Positions 16,891 through 25,393 are shown, counted from the stretch's first letter. The stretch: 33,143 bases of DNA from GWF2-33-9 sp964405755 (GCA_964405755.1 CAYOPF010000015.1:1-33143); one strand, 5' to 3'. The notes: generated by a model from the letters alone, not told the origin. Numbers and translations: made by a program.

Positions 16891-17082
16891 ATGATAGGCG
16901 TTAGTTTGCAGACGAATGAAAACATCGACCGTGCCTTGAAGAGATTCAAGAAAAAGTACGAACGTAGCGGTATTCTTCGTGAATTTAAGAAAAGGACTGC
17001 TTATTCCAAGCCAAGTGTCGAAAAGCGTCTTGCCCGTGCTAAATCATCACGTCGACATAGAGTGGTCGGAAGAGATTATTAG
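16891..17082 (+). CDS. rpsU: 30S ribosomal protein bS21
   Basis: A 63-residue, highly basic protein (VSLQTNENIDRALKRFKKK near the start, RTAYSKPSVEKRLARAKS in the middle), full length for bS21. It sits by the 16S rRNA 3' end on the 30S platform. In Bacteroidota the bS21-bS18-bS6 group holds the anti-SD. The C-terminus ends in RVVGRDY, so an aromatic residue is available near the tail; whether it is the one that caps the anti-SD cannot be told here. It has a perfect extended SD and is followed by an intrinsic terminator. Confidence 0.97.
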   Translation: MIGVSLQTNENIDRALKRFKKKYERSGILREFKKRTAYSKPSVEKRLARAKSSRRHRVVGRDY

Positions 17083-17101
17083 AAGCAGGATCTAAAATTG
17101 T

Positions 17102-17137
17102 AAAAAAAATAGTCCAAGTTTTCGGACTATTTTTTTT
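17102..17137. terminator. Intrinsic terminator after rpsU
   Basis: An A-rich stem with the core ATAGTCC / GGACTAT, an 8-base loop and a run of eight T's. The A run before the stem makes it usable from both strands, so it may also end the convergent membrane-protein gene that stops at 17147. Confidence 0.9.
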
Positions 17138-17146
17138 ATATTCTTA

Positions 17147-17522
17147 CTAAGTGAAAAGAATTAGTGCAAGGATTAAGAGAAATATTGTATTTAATGGTCC
17201 CCATATCATTCTTTCTTTTTTGCTTGGTGTAATCCAATTAAGTAGGGTTCCAAGAACAAAGAATGTAAAAACAAACCAAATACCTATATCACCGAATATT
17301 TTAGGTTCTTGCTGAATTAACCCAGTAAATTCTGCTATTATATAACCAAAACCAATCAGAACCAATATTTGAATAAGTACCAGAGCTTTTATGCTTTTTG
17401 GTAACTTCCCCGGATATTTACCGCCCATAGTGTACTCACCCCATGGAGNNNNNNNNNNNNNNNNNNNNNNNGAATAATATTACCCCAAACAAAATTACTA
17501 AGCAAATAATAGGTAAAATCAT
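17147..17522 (-). CDS. Small polytopic membrane protein interrupted by the assembly gap
   Basis: I join two pieces. After the kinase stop, an ATG at 17522 opens MILPIICLVILFGVILF (one membrane helix) and runs into the N gap. On the other side the frame reads PWGEYTMGGKYPGKLPKS and continues to 17147 with three more helices, including NWITPSKKERMIWGP. This gives a protein of about 125 residues with four helices. The ATG at 17428 is a fallback start, but the coding sense continues upstream of it. As drawn, the gap leaves the two parts out of frame (376 bases), so its length is probably wrong. It follows the kinase by one base. Function unknown. Confidence 0.6.
17449..17471. other. Assembly gap of 23 N
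   Basis: Twenty-three undetermined bases lie inside the membrane-protein gene. The reading frames on each side fit one gene only if the true gap length differs from 23 by an amount that is not a multiple of three. Confidence 0.99.
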
Positions 17523-17523
17523 T

Positions 17524-18651
17524 TTAAATGATTGTTTTTCTAAAATATTTAGTTATAAGTGTTTTAAGCTCATTCCTATCTATTGGCTTCGAAATATATT
17601 CGTCACATCCAGATTCGAAAGCTTTAACTTTGTTTTCCACTCGAGCATAAGCTGATTGAGCTATTATTACTACGTCGTCGCTGATTTTGCGTATTTCCTT
17701 GGTTGCTTCATAGCCATCTAAATTTGGTAACTGAATATCCATTAGTATTAGATCGATGTCGGGATTATTCTTGTATAATTCAACTGCTTCTTCGCCTGAA
17801 ACAGCAATTAGTATTATTCCGACGTGTTTTTGCAAATTTGCTACAAGTAGTTTTGTAGAAGCTTCATCATCCTCTACAATTAATACTTTGATTTTTGATA
17901 TAATTTGTTCTGTCAATTCCATTTTCTCACCATTAATAAATAAATTTTCAAAATCATCTTGTTTGTTATCATTTCGTTCAATAGGTAATGTAAAGTAAAA
18001 TACAGAACCTACACCTAATTTGCTTTCAAGCCAGATTCTTCCTCCAAGCATCTTAACATAGGCTTTAGTAATTGCCAATCCCAACCCAGCACCCTGCTTT
18101 GCCATTGGATTACTTATGTCTGCTTGAACAAATCGTTCAAACACTGCTTCCTGGCAGTCCTCAGGTATGCCTATTCCAGTATCTCTAACCCAAAACTTCA
18201 GCTCTGCGCCATCAAGAAGGTATCCTATTTCAATCGCGCCTTGTTCGGAGTATTTTATTGCATTCTTAACTAAATTAATCATAATTGCATAGAGCTTTTC
18301 GCGGTCTGTTTCGACAGTAAAATCTTTGTGTAGATTTAAATCGCTACAAATCAATTTCATTCCTTTGGATTCTACTTCAGGAGCGAAAAAAGAACAAATG
18401 TATTTGAGCAACTCTTGAATATTTACTAAACTTAAACTTACAGACATCATCCCTGATTCTATTTTGGAGATATCTATAATATCGTTTATTAAATTGAGCA
18501 TCCTGTTGCCACTTTTTTCAATTATATCAATAAATTCAGACTTTTCCTCGTCTGTGATATCGGCTTCCTTGAGTAACTCTGTAAAACCAAGAATACCGTT
18601 CATCGGAGTTCGTATTTCGTGACTCATATTTGCAAGGAACGCTGATTTCAT
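17524..18651 (-). CDS. Hybrid histidine kinase, catalytic and receiver half
   Basis: A 375-residue protein that starts exactly at the HisKA core. His11 in MSHEIRTPMNG is the phosphorylated residue. The HATPase has an N box (N130 in MINLVKNAIKYS), G1 box DTGIGIP (157-163) and G2 box GAGLGLAI (187-194). A receiver domain follows (about 254-372) with E260-D261-D262, phosphoacceptor D305 in LILMDIQLP and K355. The ATG overlaps the stop of the upstream sensor half as ATGA. In normal kinases this region is continuous with the PAS linker, so either the pair is translationally coupled or one A is missing from the run at 18651-18653. Output unknown; no response-regulator gene is adjacent. Confidence 0.9.
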   Translation of the reverse strand: MKSAFLANMSHEIRTPMNGILGFTELLKEADITDEEKSEFIDIIEKSGNRMLNLINDIIDISKIESGMMSVSLSLVNIQELLKYICSFFAPEVESKGMKLICSDLNLHKDFTVETDREKLYAIMINLVKNAIKYSEQGAIEIGYLLDGAELKFWVRDTGIGIPEDCQEAVFERFVQADISNPMAKQGAGLGLAITKAYVKMLGGRIWLESKLGVGSVFYFTLPIERNDNKQDDFENLFINGEKMELTEQIISKIKVLIVEDDEASTKLLVANLQKHVGIILIAVSGEEAVELYKNNPDIDLILMDIQLPNLDGYEATKEIRKISDDVVIIAQSAYARVENKVKAFESGCDEYISKPIDRNELKTLITKYFRKTII

Positions 18652-19991
18652 TTATCGCTTTCTTCGGCTCTTTCCTTTGCAATTGTCAATTGTCTTTCGA
18701 ATTCCTTTCGTTCACTTATGTCTCGCAGAAATGATTGGTAAGTACTATCATGGTTCTTCTGCGAATTCATTTCAACATATACTCTTGTCCCGTCTTTTCT
18801 TTGAATTTGTCTCTCGGTTAAAACAGTTTCGGCTTTCTCAAGTAAATCATATCGCAGAGGCTTCTTTTTTAGTTCTTCATCTGAAAATAAATCTTTCATA
18901 TTTAATTTCAGCAATACTTCTTTAGAATATCCTGTTAGAATTGTAGCTTGATTATTTACTAAAATAAAATCTCCGTCTTGGTTGCATTGGAAAAAAGCAT
19001 CTGGAGCTAATTCAAGCAATTGACGGACTTTTCGTTCATTTTGAGCAGATTGTAACTCTGCTTTTTTTCTTTTTAATGTAATTGCCGATAGGTTGGAATA
19101 TGATTGCAATAGTTCAATAGATGGCAGTGGAACTCCCTTCTTAAATGCAATCATTGTTGTTCCATAAACTACATTATCCAAAATATGTGCTATGCCGTAT
19201 AATTTGGTTATTCCTGTTAATTTCTTTATCACTTTATCTGCTTTTTCGGGGATAGCTCCGAATGTAACATCGGTAAATGAGCCACTTTCACCAATTTTTT
19301 CGTTTAGTATTTTGTTGTATGAGTTCGGACTAATTGGGGATTCTGTTTGTGTAATTCTATCGCCGGCTATACCAATAATAGTTTTAATTATATAACTATC
19401 TGCTTCGAATACTTGAACTTGTAAAGCTTTTTTTTCGTCACTGTAATAACTGAAAACCGCAAGACTAGCTCCTGTAAACTCCTTAATCCCTTTTAATAAC
19501 ACTTGATAAGGGTCATCTTTTTGGTCCAATTCGGCGATAGAAAAGGATAGCTCGCGTAAAAACCGTTCATTTTTTATTATTTGACTATTATTTTCTTTAT
19601 CAATTTTTTCAGAGTTAGTCCTGTTGTCTTGTTCGGGCAATTCCAAAAACAAAAATGTATAATTATCTTTGGGGATTAGTTTTATTTTTTGGATTGTCCC
19701 ACCAATCTCGTAATGATGGATGTATTCAGGTTTGGTTGAAAGAAATAAATCATGAATTAATGGAATAATGTCCTGGTTGTGTTCCCAATTCTTGAAATTA
19801 AAATTAAAAGTATATACTTCGGCAGTTTTATTTTCAATTAAGAAAATTCTCTCAAATAATTCGTTTTGATGCGTGATTGCAAAATTATTGACGTTTTGGT
19901 TTTCATCAAATATTACCTGGCAATAAGCATATGCAACACCTAATGCTTCAATTATATCGTCGCTATATGTATTTGTTGTAATTATGTTTAT
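18648..19991 (-). CDS. Hybrid histidine kinase, PAS-GAF-PAS sensor half (start unclear)
   Basis: The frame is open from the stop at 19992-19994 down to 18648. The earliest start of a common type is TTG at 19652, but the codons upstream clearly encode protein (SDDIIEALGVAYAYCQVIFD, PLIHDLFLSTKPEY), a PAS-type sensor domain. No ATG, GTG or TTG opens that part, so the start may be ATA 19991 or ATT 19982, or may be lost to a sequence error. A GAF-like domain (about 19560-19040) and a second PAS (about 19030-18690, ending FLRDISERKEFERQL) follow. It ends in ERAEESDK just before the kinase half. It lies downstream of the Fe-S carrier gene. Confidence 0.75.
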   Translation of the reverse strand: MNIITTNTYSDDIIEALGVAYAYCQVIFDENQNVNNFAITHQNELFERIFLIENKTAEVYTFNFNFKNWEHNQDIIPLIHDLFLSTKPEYIHHYEIGGTIQKIKLIPKDNYTFLFLELPEQDNRTNSEKIDKENNSQIIKNERFLRELSFSIAELDQKDDPYQVLLKGIKEFTGASLAVFSYYSDEKKALQVQVFEADSYIIKTIIGIAGDRITQTESPISPNSYNKILNEKIGESGSFTDVTFGAIPEKADKVIKKLTGITKLYGIAHILDNVVYGTTMIAFKKGVPLPSIELLQSYSNLSAITLKRKKAELQSAQNERKVRQLLELAPDAFFQCNQDGDFILVNNQATILTGYSKEVLLKLNMKDLFSDEELKKKPLRYDLLEKAETVLTERQIQRKDGTRVYVEMNSQKNHDSTYQSFLRDISERKEFERQLTIAKERAEESDK

Positions 19992-20131
19992 TTAGATAAC
20001 TATAAAAATATAAAAATATGAAAAAACACAAACAATACTGCAAATAATTATTTCATTGATTAAAATTAATTGGTAGTTTTGTGATACTAATATTTAGAAA
20101 AAGGGTTCAAAGAGTTAGCCAGTGTATTATC

Positions 20132-20536
20132 CTAATGGCTACAACCGCATGTTTTCTCATTAAATGGGCTGCTGAAGACGAAACCACTTCCATTTATGTC
20201 GTCCATATAGTCCAAGGTTACACCCATCATATAAAATATACTTTTGGCATCAATTACAATACGAACGCCTTCGATTTCGTACTTTCGGTCGTTTTCGTAA
20301 TAGTTATTGTCCAACCCTAATTTGTAAACCATTCCGGAGCAACCACCACTTTTAGCTGCAAATCGTAGCGAAAAATCGTCTGGAATGTTGTTTGCTTCGA
20401 CAAATTCAACTATTTTATCGAAAGCATTACGTGTAATGGCGATAGAATCTTCGTCGGTCGAACCTTCTATCTGTGGGTTGATTTTAATTGTATCTAATTC
20501 TTCGTTTACCGAGGGAGTGTATGTATCGAATTGCAT
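20132..20536 (-). CDS. A-type iron-sulfur cluster carrier (IscA/ErpA/SufA family)
   Basis: A 134-residue protein that carries Fe-S clusters to apoproteins. The three family cysteines are present: Cys66 in KSGGCSGMVY, and Cys130 and Cys132 in the C-terminal TCGC. The ATG at 20536 is chosen over the upstream frame start because AAGGAA precedes it. An N-terminal extension of about 30 acidic residues precedes the usual domain start (SIAITRNAFDKI). No other isc or suf genes are nearby. It is divergent from the repeat lipoprotein gene. Confidence 0.95.
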   Translation of the reverse strand: MQFDTYTPSVNEELDTIKINPQIEGSTDEDSIAITRNAFDKIVEFVEANNIPDDFSLRFAAKSGGCSGMVYKLGLDNNYYENDRKYEIEGVRIVIDAKSIFYMMGVTLDYMDDINGSGFVFSSPFNEKTCGCSH

Positions 20537-20839
20537 AATAATTTCCTTTTTAAATATTGAAAAATAAAATAAACGAGTCAATGTAAATAATATTTGAAAA
20601 AAATTTTAAACTATGATTAGTTGCCTAACTGATTGTTGGTATGTCATATTAATGCTTGCTTAACAGATATGATTGATTCATTTATCTGTCATAATCTCAC
20701 ATATGAATTATATATTAGATGTTAATGTTGCAATATGTGGCATAAATAGAAAGAATATTTTTATCAATTTTGTAATAAAAACATATTTTTTTTGTTATTG
20801 TTTTATATAATTTTGTAAAATTAAAAAAAAGAGGATAAA
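20537..20839. other. Divergent intergenic region
   Basis: About 300 AT-rich bases between the Fe-S carrier and the lipoprotein. It holds the lipoprotein promoter near its right end and a 7-bp inverted repeat, ACAGATA (20663-20669) with TATCTGT (20683-20689), that could be an operator. I see no conserved RNA and no small gene. Confidence 0.4.
20808..20815 (+). promoter_or_regulatory. -7 box TAATTTTG for the repeat lipoprotein
   Basis: ATATAATTTTGTAAAA contains TAATTTTG, 24 bases before the ATG at 20840, implying a very short leader. GAGGA follows as a modest ribosome site. Confidence 0.65.
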
Positions 20840-22837
20840 ATGTTTAAAAAACTACTAATTACAACTCTATTGATTCTGGGAGTTGTTTTCTTTACAAATT
20901 CTTGTAAAGAGAATTCCAACACTCCAACTGATACTCAAAATTTAGTAGCAAATTTGGTTGATGCTTCCGACAATCCTGTTACTGATGCGTTTGTTCAGGC
21001 ATTGAAGGGAAGTACAATAATTTCCACAGATACAACCGACGAGAAAGGTCAGTTCGAATTAGCCAATATTCCTGTTGATTTATCGGGTGTTACATTGTTG
21101 GTTAAAGCAAGTGGGTTCCCCGAAATGAAAACTGAGTTGAATAAATTAATGAAATCCGACGAATTCAATTCGGGTAAAAAATTCAAAATCCTTCGTCAAG
21201 ATAGTTGCAAGAGCTCTATCACTCTAACCATAAAAGATAGTGCAAGCGGCAATCCCCTTGCTTATGTCTGGGTTAAGATTACTAAAGAAGACCAAATTTA
21301 TGCCAAAATAAAAACTAATAGCGAAGGGAAAATTGTTGTAACTAATTTATGTTCTGGTAAATATTGGTACCGAATTGCTCCAGATGGATACAGAGTAGTG
21401 GAAAATTACTTTATATTAAGCGATAACGACGATCAATCGATTTCTGTATCTGTACCAAAAATTATTCAGCAAAATTGCTGTTCCAAATTAAACTTGAAAG
21501 TTGTTGACGATGTTAATGGAAATCCAATCACCGAGGCCGAAGTAAAAATTGTGAAGTCTGGTTCGGATTGGTATAATAAAAAATACACTAATTCAAATGG
21601 CGAAGTTTCATTTATTGAGCTATGCGACGGAAAATACTGGATTCGTGTTGCCAAAGATGGTTACAAAGTAAAGGAAGAGGATGGGTTTATCTTTAGCGAA
21701 TGCGATACACTGGATGCAACTATAAAGCTGATAAAGAACATTCCCCCTCCCGACACATGTTATGGAGCATTTTATATAACTGTTAAGGACAATTCCAACG
21801 GCAATACAATTTCGGGTGCCGAAGTAAAAATTACGAAGGAAGGTTGGGAAGGTTCGCGAAAGAATACCGACAATAATGGCAAAACAAATTTCGGCCAATT
21901 ATATAACGGCAAATATTTCGTAAGAATTGCCAAAGAAGGTTACCAAGTAATGGAAACTTATTTCTATGTCCAAAACTGCGATACTGTCGTTTGGGAAAAG
22001 AAACTTACACCCACTCAACAACAAGACACTTGTTGTGCAGGTAAAATTATTGTTTATCCTAAAGATGAAAGCAACAAAACGATTATCAACGGTGCAGTTG
22101 TTAAGTTATGGAAAGGCGGACAATTAATTAAAACAATCACAATCACAGATAGTCAGCCTGCCAAATTCCTTGAGCTTTGCGAAGGGAAATATGGAATATC
22201 CGTAACTGCAACAGGATATACTGGTAAAGAAACCGAAATTACCTTAGGTTGCAATAAAGTAGAGGAATCAGACCTTTATTTATCTAAAAATCAACAACAA
22301 GACACTTGTTGCAATAATAAGTTAATTGTTTATGTTAAAGATGATCAGTCGGGACAAGCACTTAAAAACGCAAAAGTTCGCATCTGGAAAGGTGGACAAC
22401 AATTAACCTACAAAATTTCCGATGATAACGGCAAAGTAGTTTTCGAAGAGTTATGCAAAGGTACTTATGGTGTAGATATTATTCGCGAAGGCTACACTTC
22501 AATCGAATTCCAGTTCGAAGTAAATTGCAGCGATACTAAAGAATTCACCAAAGCTTTGAAAGCAAACGAACCATGCAATACTGCTGGACTAAAATTCTTT
22601 GTTAAAGATTATGATAGCGGATCTCCTATCTCCGGAGCAACTGTTGTGATTAAAGCAAACGGACAAGTAATTGCCGAAGGAACAACTGACGCTAATGGCT
22701 ACTACATTAAACAAGGACTATCCGCACCAGTGCTTTATTCTATTACTATCAGCAAAGATGGATACATCGCACAAACTTTTGAAATTAACGTTAAAGAATG
22801 CAAACTATACGGCGAAACTATAAAACTTAAGAAATAA
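20840..22837 (+). CDS. Lipoprotein with seven tandem carboxypeptidase-regulatory-like repeats
   Basis: A 665-residue protein with a lipoprotein signal (hydrophobic 5-18, lipobox FTNSC with Cys22). The rest is seven beta-sandwich repeats of about 85-95 residues, starting near 33, 124, 214, 308, 400, 492 and 582. They share the pattern VKDxxxGxxIxxAxVKIxK, then NGKxxFxxLxxGKYxxRIAKxGY, as in carboxypeptidase-regulatory-like/CnaB-type domains. Cys-Cys or single Cys residues mark most joins (QNCC, PPDTCY, QQDTCC twice). It is probably a surface or periplasmic stalk. No isopeptide Lys-Asn-Glu triad was confirmed. It is monocistronic, with its own promoter and terminator. Confidence 0.88.
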   Translation: MFKKLLITTLLILGVVFFTNSCKENSNTPTDTQNLVANLVDASDNPVTDAFVQALKGSTIISTDTTDEKGQFELANIPVDLSGVTLLVKASGFPEMKTELNKLMKSDEFNSGKKFKILRQDSCKSSITLTIKDSASGNPLAYVWVKITKEDQIYAKIKTNSEGKIVVTNLCSGKYWYRIAPDGYRVVENYFILSDNDDQSISVSVPKIIQQNCCSKLNLKVVDDVNGNPITEAEVKIVKSGSDWYNKKYTNSNGEVSFIELCDGKYWIRVAKDGYKVKEEDGFIFSECDTLDATIKLIKNIPPPDTCYGAFYITVKDNSNGNTISGAEVKITKEGWEGSRKNTDNNGKTNFGQLYNGKYFVRIAKEGYQVMETYFYVQNCDTVVWEKKLTPTQQQDTCCAGKIIVYPKDESNKTIINGAVVKLWKGGQLIKTITITDSQPAKFLELCEGKYGISVTATGYTGKETEITLGCNKVEESDLYLSKNQQQDTCCNNKLIVYVKDDQSGQALKNAKVRIWKGGQQLTYKISDDNGKVVFEELCKGTYGVDIIREGYTSIEFQFEVNCSDTKEFTKALKANEPCNTAGLKFFVKDYDSGSPISGATVVIKANGQVIAEGTTDANGYYIKQGLSAPVLYSITISKDGYIAQTFEINVKECKLYGETIKLKK

Positions 22838-22882
22838 ATATTTAAAATAAAGTTCATAAAAAGTTTTGTACAAATAGCACCC

Positions 22883-22914
22883 AAAGCCATCCCAAACAAA
22901 GGATGGCTTTTTTT
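22883..22914 (+). terminator. Intrinsic terminator after the repeat lipoprotein
   Basis: A 10-bp stem, AAAGCCATCC / GGATGGCTTT, with an 8-base loop, followed immediately by TTTT. Confidence 0.93.
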
Positions 22915-22978
22915 GTAAAAAAAATTAATGAGAAGAATACGATAAAAAAAACATGGAATAGTACAACGAATAAATAAT

Positions 22979-22991
22979 TTTCGTAATTTTG
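22979..22991 (+). promoter_or_regulatory. Promoter word TTTCGTAATTTTG for tRNA-Gln
   Basis: Exact copy of the recurring word. TAATTTTG lies at 22984-22991, 30 bases before the tRNA 5' end. Confidence 0.75.
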
Positions 22992-23021
22992 AATTTGTTG
23001 CAATTGCAACTTAAATAAAAC

Positions 23022-23094
23022 TGCCTTGTGGTGTAACTGGCAACACGTCTGACTCTGGATCAGAAGAGTAGAGGTTCGAGCCCTCTCGGGGCAG
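23022..23094 (+). tRNA. tRNA-Gln (anticodon CTG)
   Basis: The acceptor stem TGCCTTG pairs with CGGGGCA (two G-U pairs) and the discriminator is G. The anticodon loop CTCTGGA on a TCTGA/TCAGA stem gives CTG, reading CAG. The T arm is AGAGG-TTCGAGC-CCTCT. CCA is not encoded. Its 3' part is antisense to the end of the DUF6265-YciI gene. Confidence 0.96.
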
Positions 23095-23993
23095 CAAAAG
23101 TCTTCAGAATTACTACACTAGGTTTGTTTTTCCAAATTTTGTTTGCCTCATCCAAATATTCCGTTATAGCAGCAGAGCCATACCAATTGTATAATTCATA
23201 ATCTAAGAATTTTTCTATAATTGCTGGGTCGGATTGCAGAATAATTTCAGCATCCTCTTTGGTTGTTACATTCAGGATAAAGATGCCTCGGTAGTTATTA
23301 TCGTTTTTCTGTAAAGGCCCTGCTAATATAATTTTTCTTTCATCTGCCAGTTTCTCAATGTTCTCTAAGTGTCCTTTAAATGCTTTGTTTTTCAATTTCT
23401 TATCATCAGTTTTATTTTCCCCTGTTTTTAATAAAACAAGGATATATTTTTTCATACCATAATCGTCGGCACCAAGTTGCTTTGCTAAGTCTTCATCGTA
23501 ATTTGGATTATTAATGGTGGAATCTTTTGGAATTATATTCGATATTTTTCGCATAATGTAGGTTATTTCGTTGGTTCTTGCATCGGATATAGTGACTCTA
23601 ACTGCTTGGTTATTTATAGGATTATATTCTATTTGCTTTGGAAAATCATGTTGAAGATTTTGGAAAATCCATGAATTTGTGGACTCAACGAGGCGAAATT
23701 CAATTTCTCGACCTTTGTTCTGGTTTTTAACAAAAGCGCTTAAGGTAGTTTGGTTTTTAGTGTTATGTAAAGTCAAATATTCAATTACTATGATTGCTTT
23801 TTTCTGTATTTGATACGTTATACCGTTCATTAACGAATCTGATAAAATATCCCAGTGCTCGTAGGAAATCAGTCCCTCGTTCTCGATTTCCCAGGTGCCT
23901 TCCAAAAAAAGTTGGAATTCTTTCTTTAGCGTAAGTTGGGAGGAAGACTGACAAGAAAATAATTATAAGAATGAATTTATTAATGAAAATCAT
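23060..23993 (-). pseudogene. Exported DUF6265-YciI fusion, frameshifted in a T run
   Basis: The ATG at 23993 begins a good signal peptide (ending near PTYA) and reads KERIPTFF. The next frame carries LEGTWEIENEG and a DUF6265-like lipocalin-type domain with NLQHDFPKQIEY, then a YciI-like ferredoxin-fold domain from MKKYILVLL to about YNWYGSAAI. The frames meet at a run of seven T (minus strand) near 23902-23908; six T would give PTFLEGTWE in one frame. So this is a recent frameshift or an assembly error. The C-terminus (PRGLEPLLF) is encoded antisense to tRNA-Gln. It follows the VOC gene by 15 bases, so is probably in an operon with it. No enzymatic role can be assigned. Confidence 0.8.
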
Positions 23994-24008
23994 AAATTGT
24001 CCGATTTG

Positions 24009-24380
24009 TTATACATGTTGGTCCAACATAATTACATTCCCGTCAGGATCCGAGAAAACTATGTGTGCTGGTCCCTGAGTTGTTTCGTCTGCTTCTGTTT
24101 GTAATTGAATTCCTTTTTCTTTCAATTCCTTCTGAATAATTCTAACATCTTCGAATTGTTCGAGTGCGTTTGTGTTTTGGTCCCAGCCGGGATTGAAGGT
24201 TAGAATGTTGGAATCGAACATACCTTGGAATAAACCTATGATAGTATCCCCATTTTTCATAATCAGCCAGTTTTGTTCGAGAACTCCCCCGAAAACAGTA
24301 AAGCCAAGTTTCTCGTAAAATTCCTTTGATGCCGATATATCTTTAACAGTTAAGCTTACCGAAAATGCTCCTAATTTCAT
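24009..24380 (-). CDS. VOC superfamily (glyoxalase/bleomycin-resistance-like) protein
   Basis: A 123-residue single-domain protein with the VOC pattern: VSLTVKDISASKEFYEKLGF at the N-terminus, NWLIMKNGDTIIGLF in the middle, and the second half-repeat GPAHIVFSDPDGNVIMLDQ. Metal ligands cannot be fixed with confidence; H110 and E residues are candidates. GAGGT precedes the ATG. It is upstream of, and probably co-transcribed with, the DUF6265-YciI gene. Members include lyases and binding proteins, so the substrate is open. Confidence 0.9.
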   Translation of the reverse strand: MKLGAFSVSLTVKDISASKEFYEKLGFTVFGGVLEQNWLIMKNGDTIIGLFQGMFDSNILTFNPGWDQNTNALEQFEDVRIIQKELKEKGIQLQTEADETTQGPAHIVFSDPDGNVIMLDQHV

Positions 24381-24400
24381 AATTTACCTCATTAAAAAGG

Positions 24401-24413
24401 CTAAATTACGAAA
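24401..24413 (-). promoter_or_regulatory. Degenerate promoter word upstream of the VOC gene
   Basis: On the minus strand: TTTCGTAATTTAG, one base away from the recurring TTTCGTAATTTTG, about 20 bases before the VOC ATG. Confidence 0.5.
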
Positions 24414-24448
24414 ATAATTCTAATTATGCGAAGCAAGAGTTTCCTATT

Positions 24449-25393
24449 CTAAATTCTCCGTCTGAATCCGCGACCTACCACTTCGTGAACACTTGTAAGA
24501 ACCATAAATGCGTTTTGATCGATTGATTTTACAATATCTGTAAGTTTGCCGATTTCCTTGATTTTAACAACAGTATAAATTATCTCAGTATCAATTTTTC
24601 TGAATAAACCACGAGATTTAATTGCAGTTGCCCCCCGATTCATATCCACAAGAATTGCTTCGGCTATTTCATCATTTTTGTCCGAAAATATTAATGCGGC
24701 TCGAACATATTCGAACCCATCGATTACAAAGTCGATAATTTTACTTGATACAAACACTAAAAGTAATGCATATAAAATTAACACAAGTAGTGGCATATCG
24801 CCCGAAATATCCTTTATTCCAATTACTAAGCCTGCAACAAAGATAACAAAGAAATCTATTATAATGATGGAATTTCCTGTTTTTATTCCCCATTTTTTAT
24901 TCATAATTGCAGCAATTATGTCCGAACCTCCAGTGGTTGCCCGAAATTTAAAAATTACTCCCAAGCCAATTCCTAAAAGCAATGTTCCAATTAGAATGTA
25001 AAAGAAAAAGTCGTTCTGATACAGATATTGAATTGACGGATCGTCCTGAAAGCGAATCATCGATAATCCAGGGAAGTCGCCTCGAGGTAAGTCGGTGAAA
25101 GCGGAGGATACGGTAAATCCGTAAAATGTTCGTATTCCGAACTCTTTGCCAAGAACATTAATACCATAGATAAAAAGAGGGATGTTGATTAACCAATTTA
25201 CAATTCCCACTCCAATTGCCCCATCTGTTAAATAATAAACTGCCATCGACAGTCCGCTTGCACCGCCCGGAACAACTTTGGCATCGACCAAAAATACTCC
25301 AATACCAAAGCCCATTAGTATGCAACCGATTGTAATAAAGGTATAATCAAGAAAAATATCTTTCTTGAGTTGTTTGCGGATTAATTCAACCAT
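24449..25393 (-). CDS. YitT family membrane protein (DUF161 + DUF2179)
   Basis: A 314-residue protein with about five or six membrane helices in the N-terminal part, including VDAKVVPGGASGLSMAVYY and the signature FKFRATTGGSDIIAAI. A C-terminal soluble DUF2179 domain follows (about 220-305: YVRAALIFSDKNDEIAEAIL, RGATAIKSRGLF). The family is widespread and its transported substrate, if any, is not known. A full promoter word lies at 25424-25436. Confidence 0.94.
   Translation of the reverse strand: MVELIRKQLKKDIFLDYTFITIGCILMGFGIGVFLVDAKVVPGGASGLSMAVYYLTDGAIGVGIVNWLINIPLFIYGINVLGKEFGIRTFYGFTVSSAFTDLPRGDFPGLSMIRFQDDPSIQYLYQNDFFFYILIGTLLLGIGLGVIFKFRATTGGSDIIAAIMNKKWGIKTGNSIIIIDFFVIFVAGLVIGIKDISGDMPLLVLILYALLLVFVSSKIIDFVIDGFEYVRAALIFSDKNDEIAEAILVDMNRGATAIKSRGLFRKIDTEIIYTVVKIKEIGKLTDIVKSIDQNAFMVLTSVHEVVGRGFRRRI

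Noticed and set aside
20840..22837. Tandem repeats as a CRISPR or DNA-level repeat array
   Set aside because: The repeats are at protein level, about 270 bases long and divergent in DNA; no short identical repeats with spacers are seen anywhere in the window.
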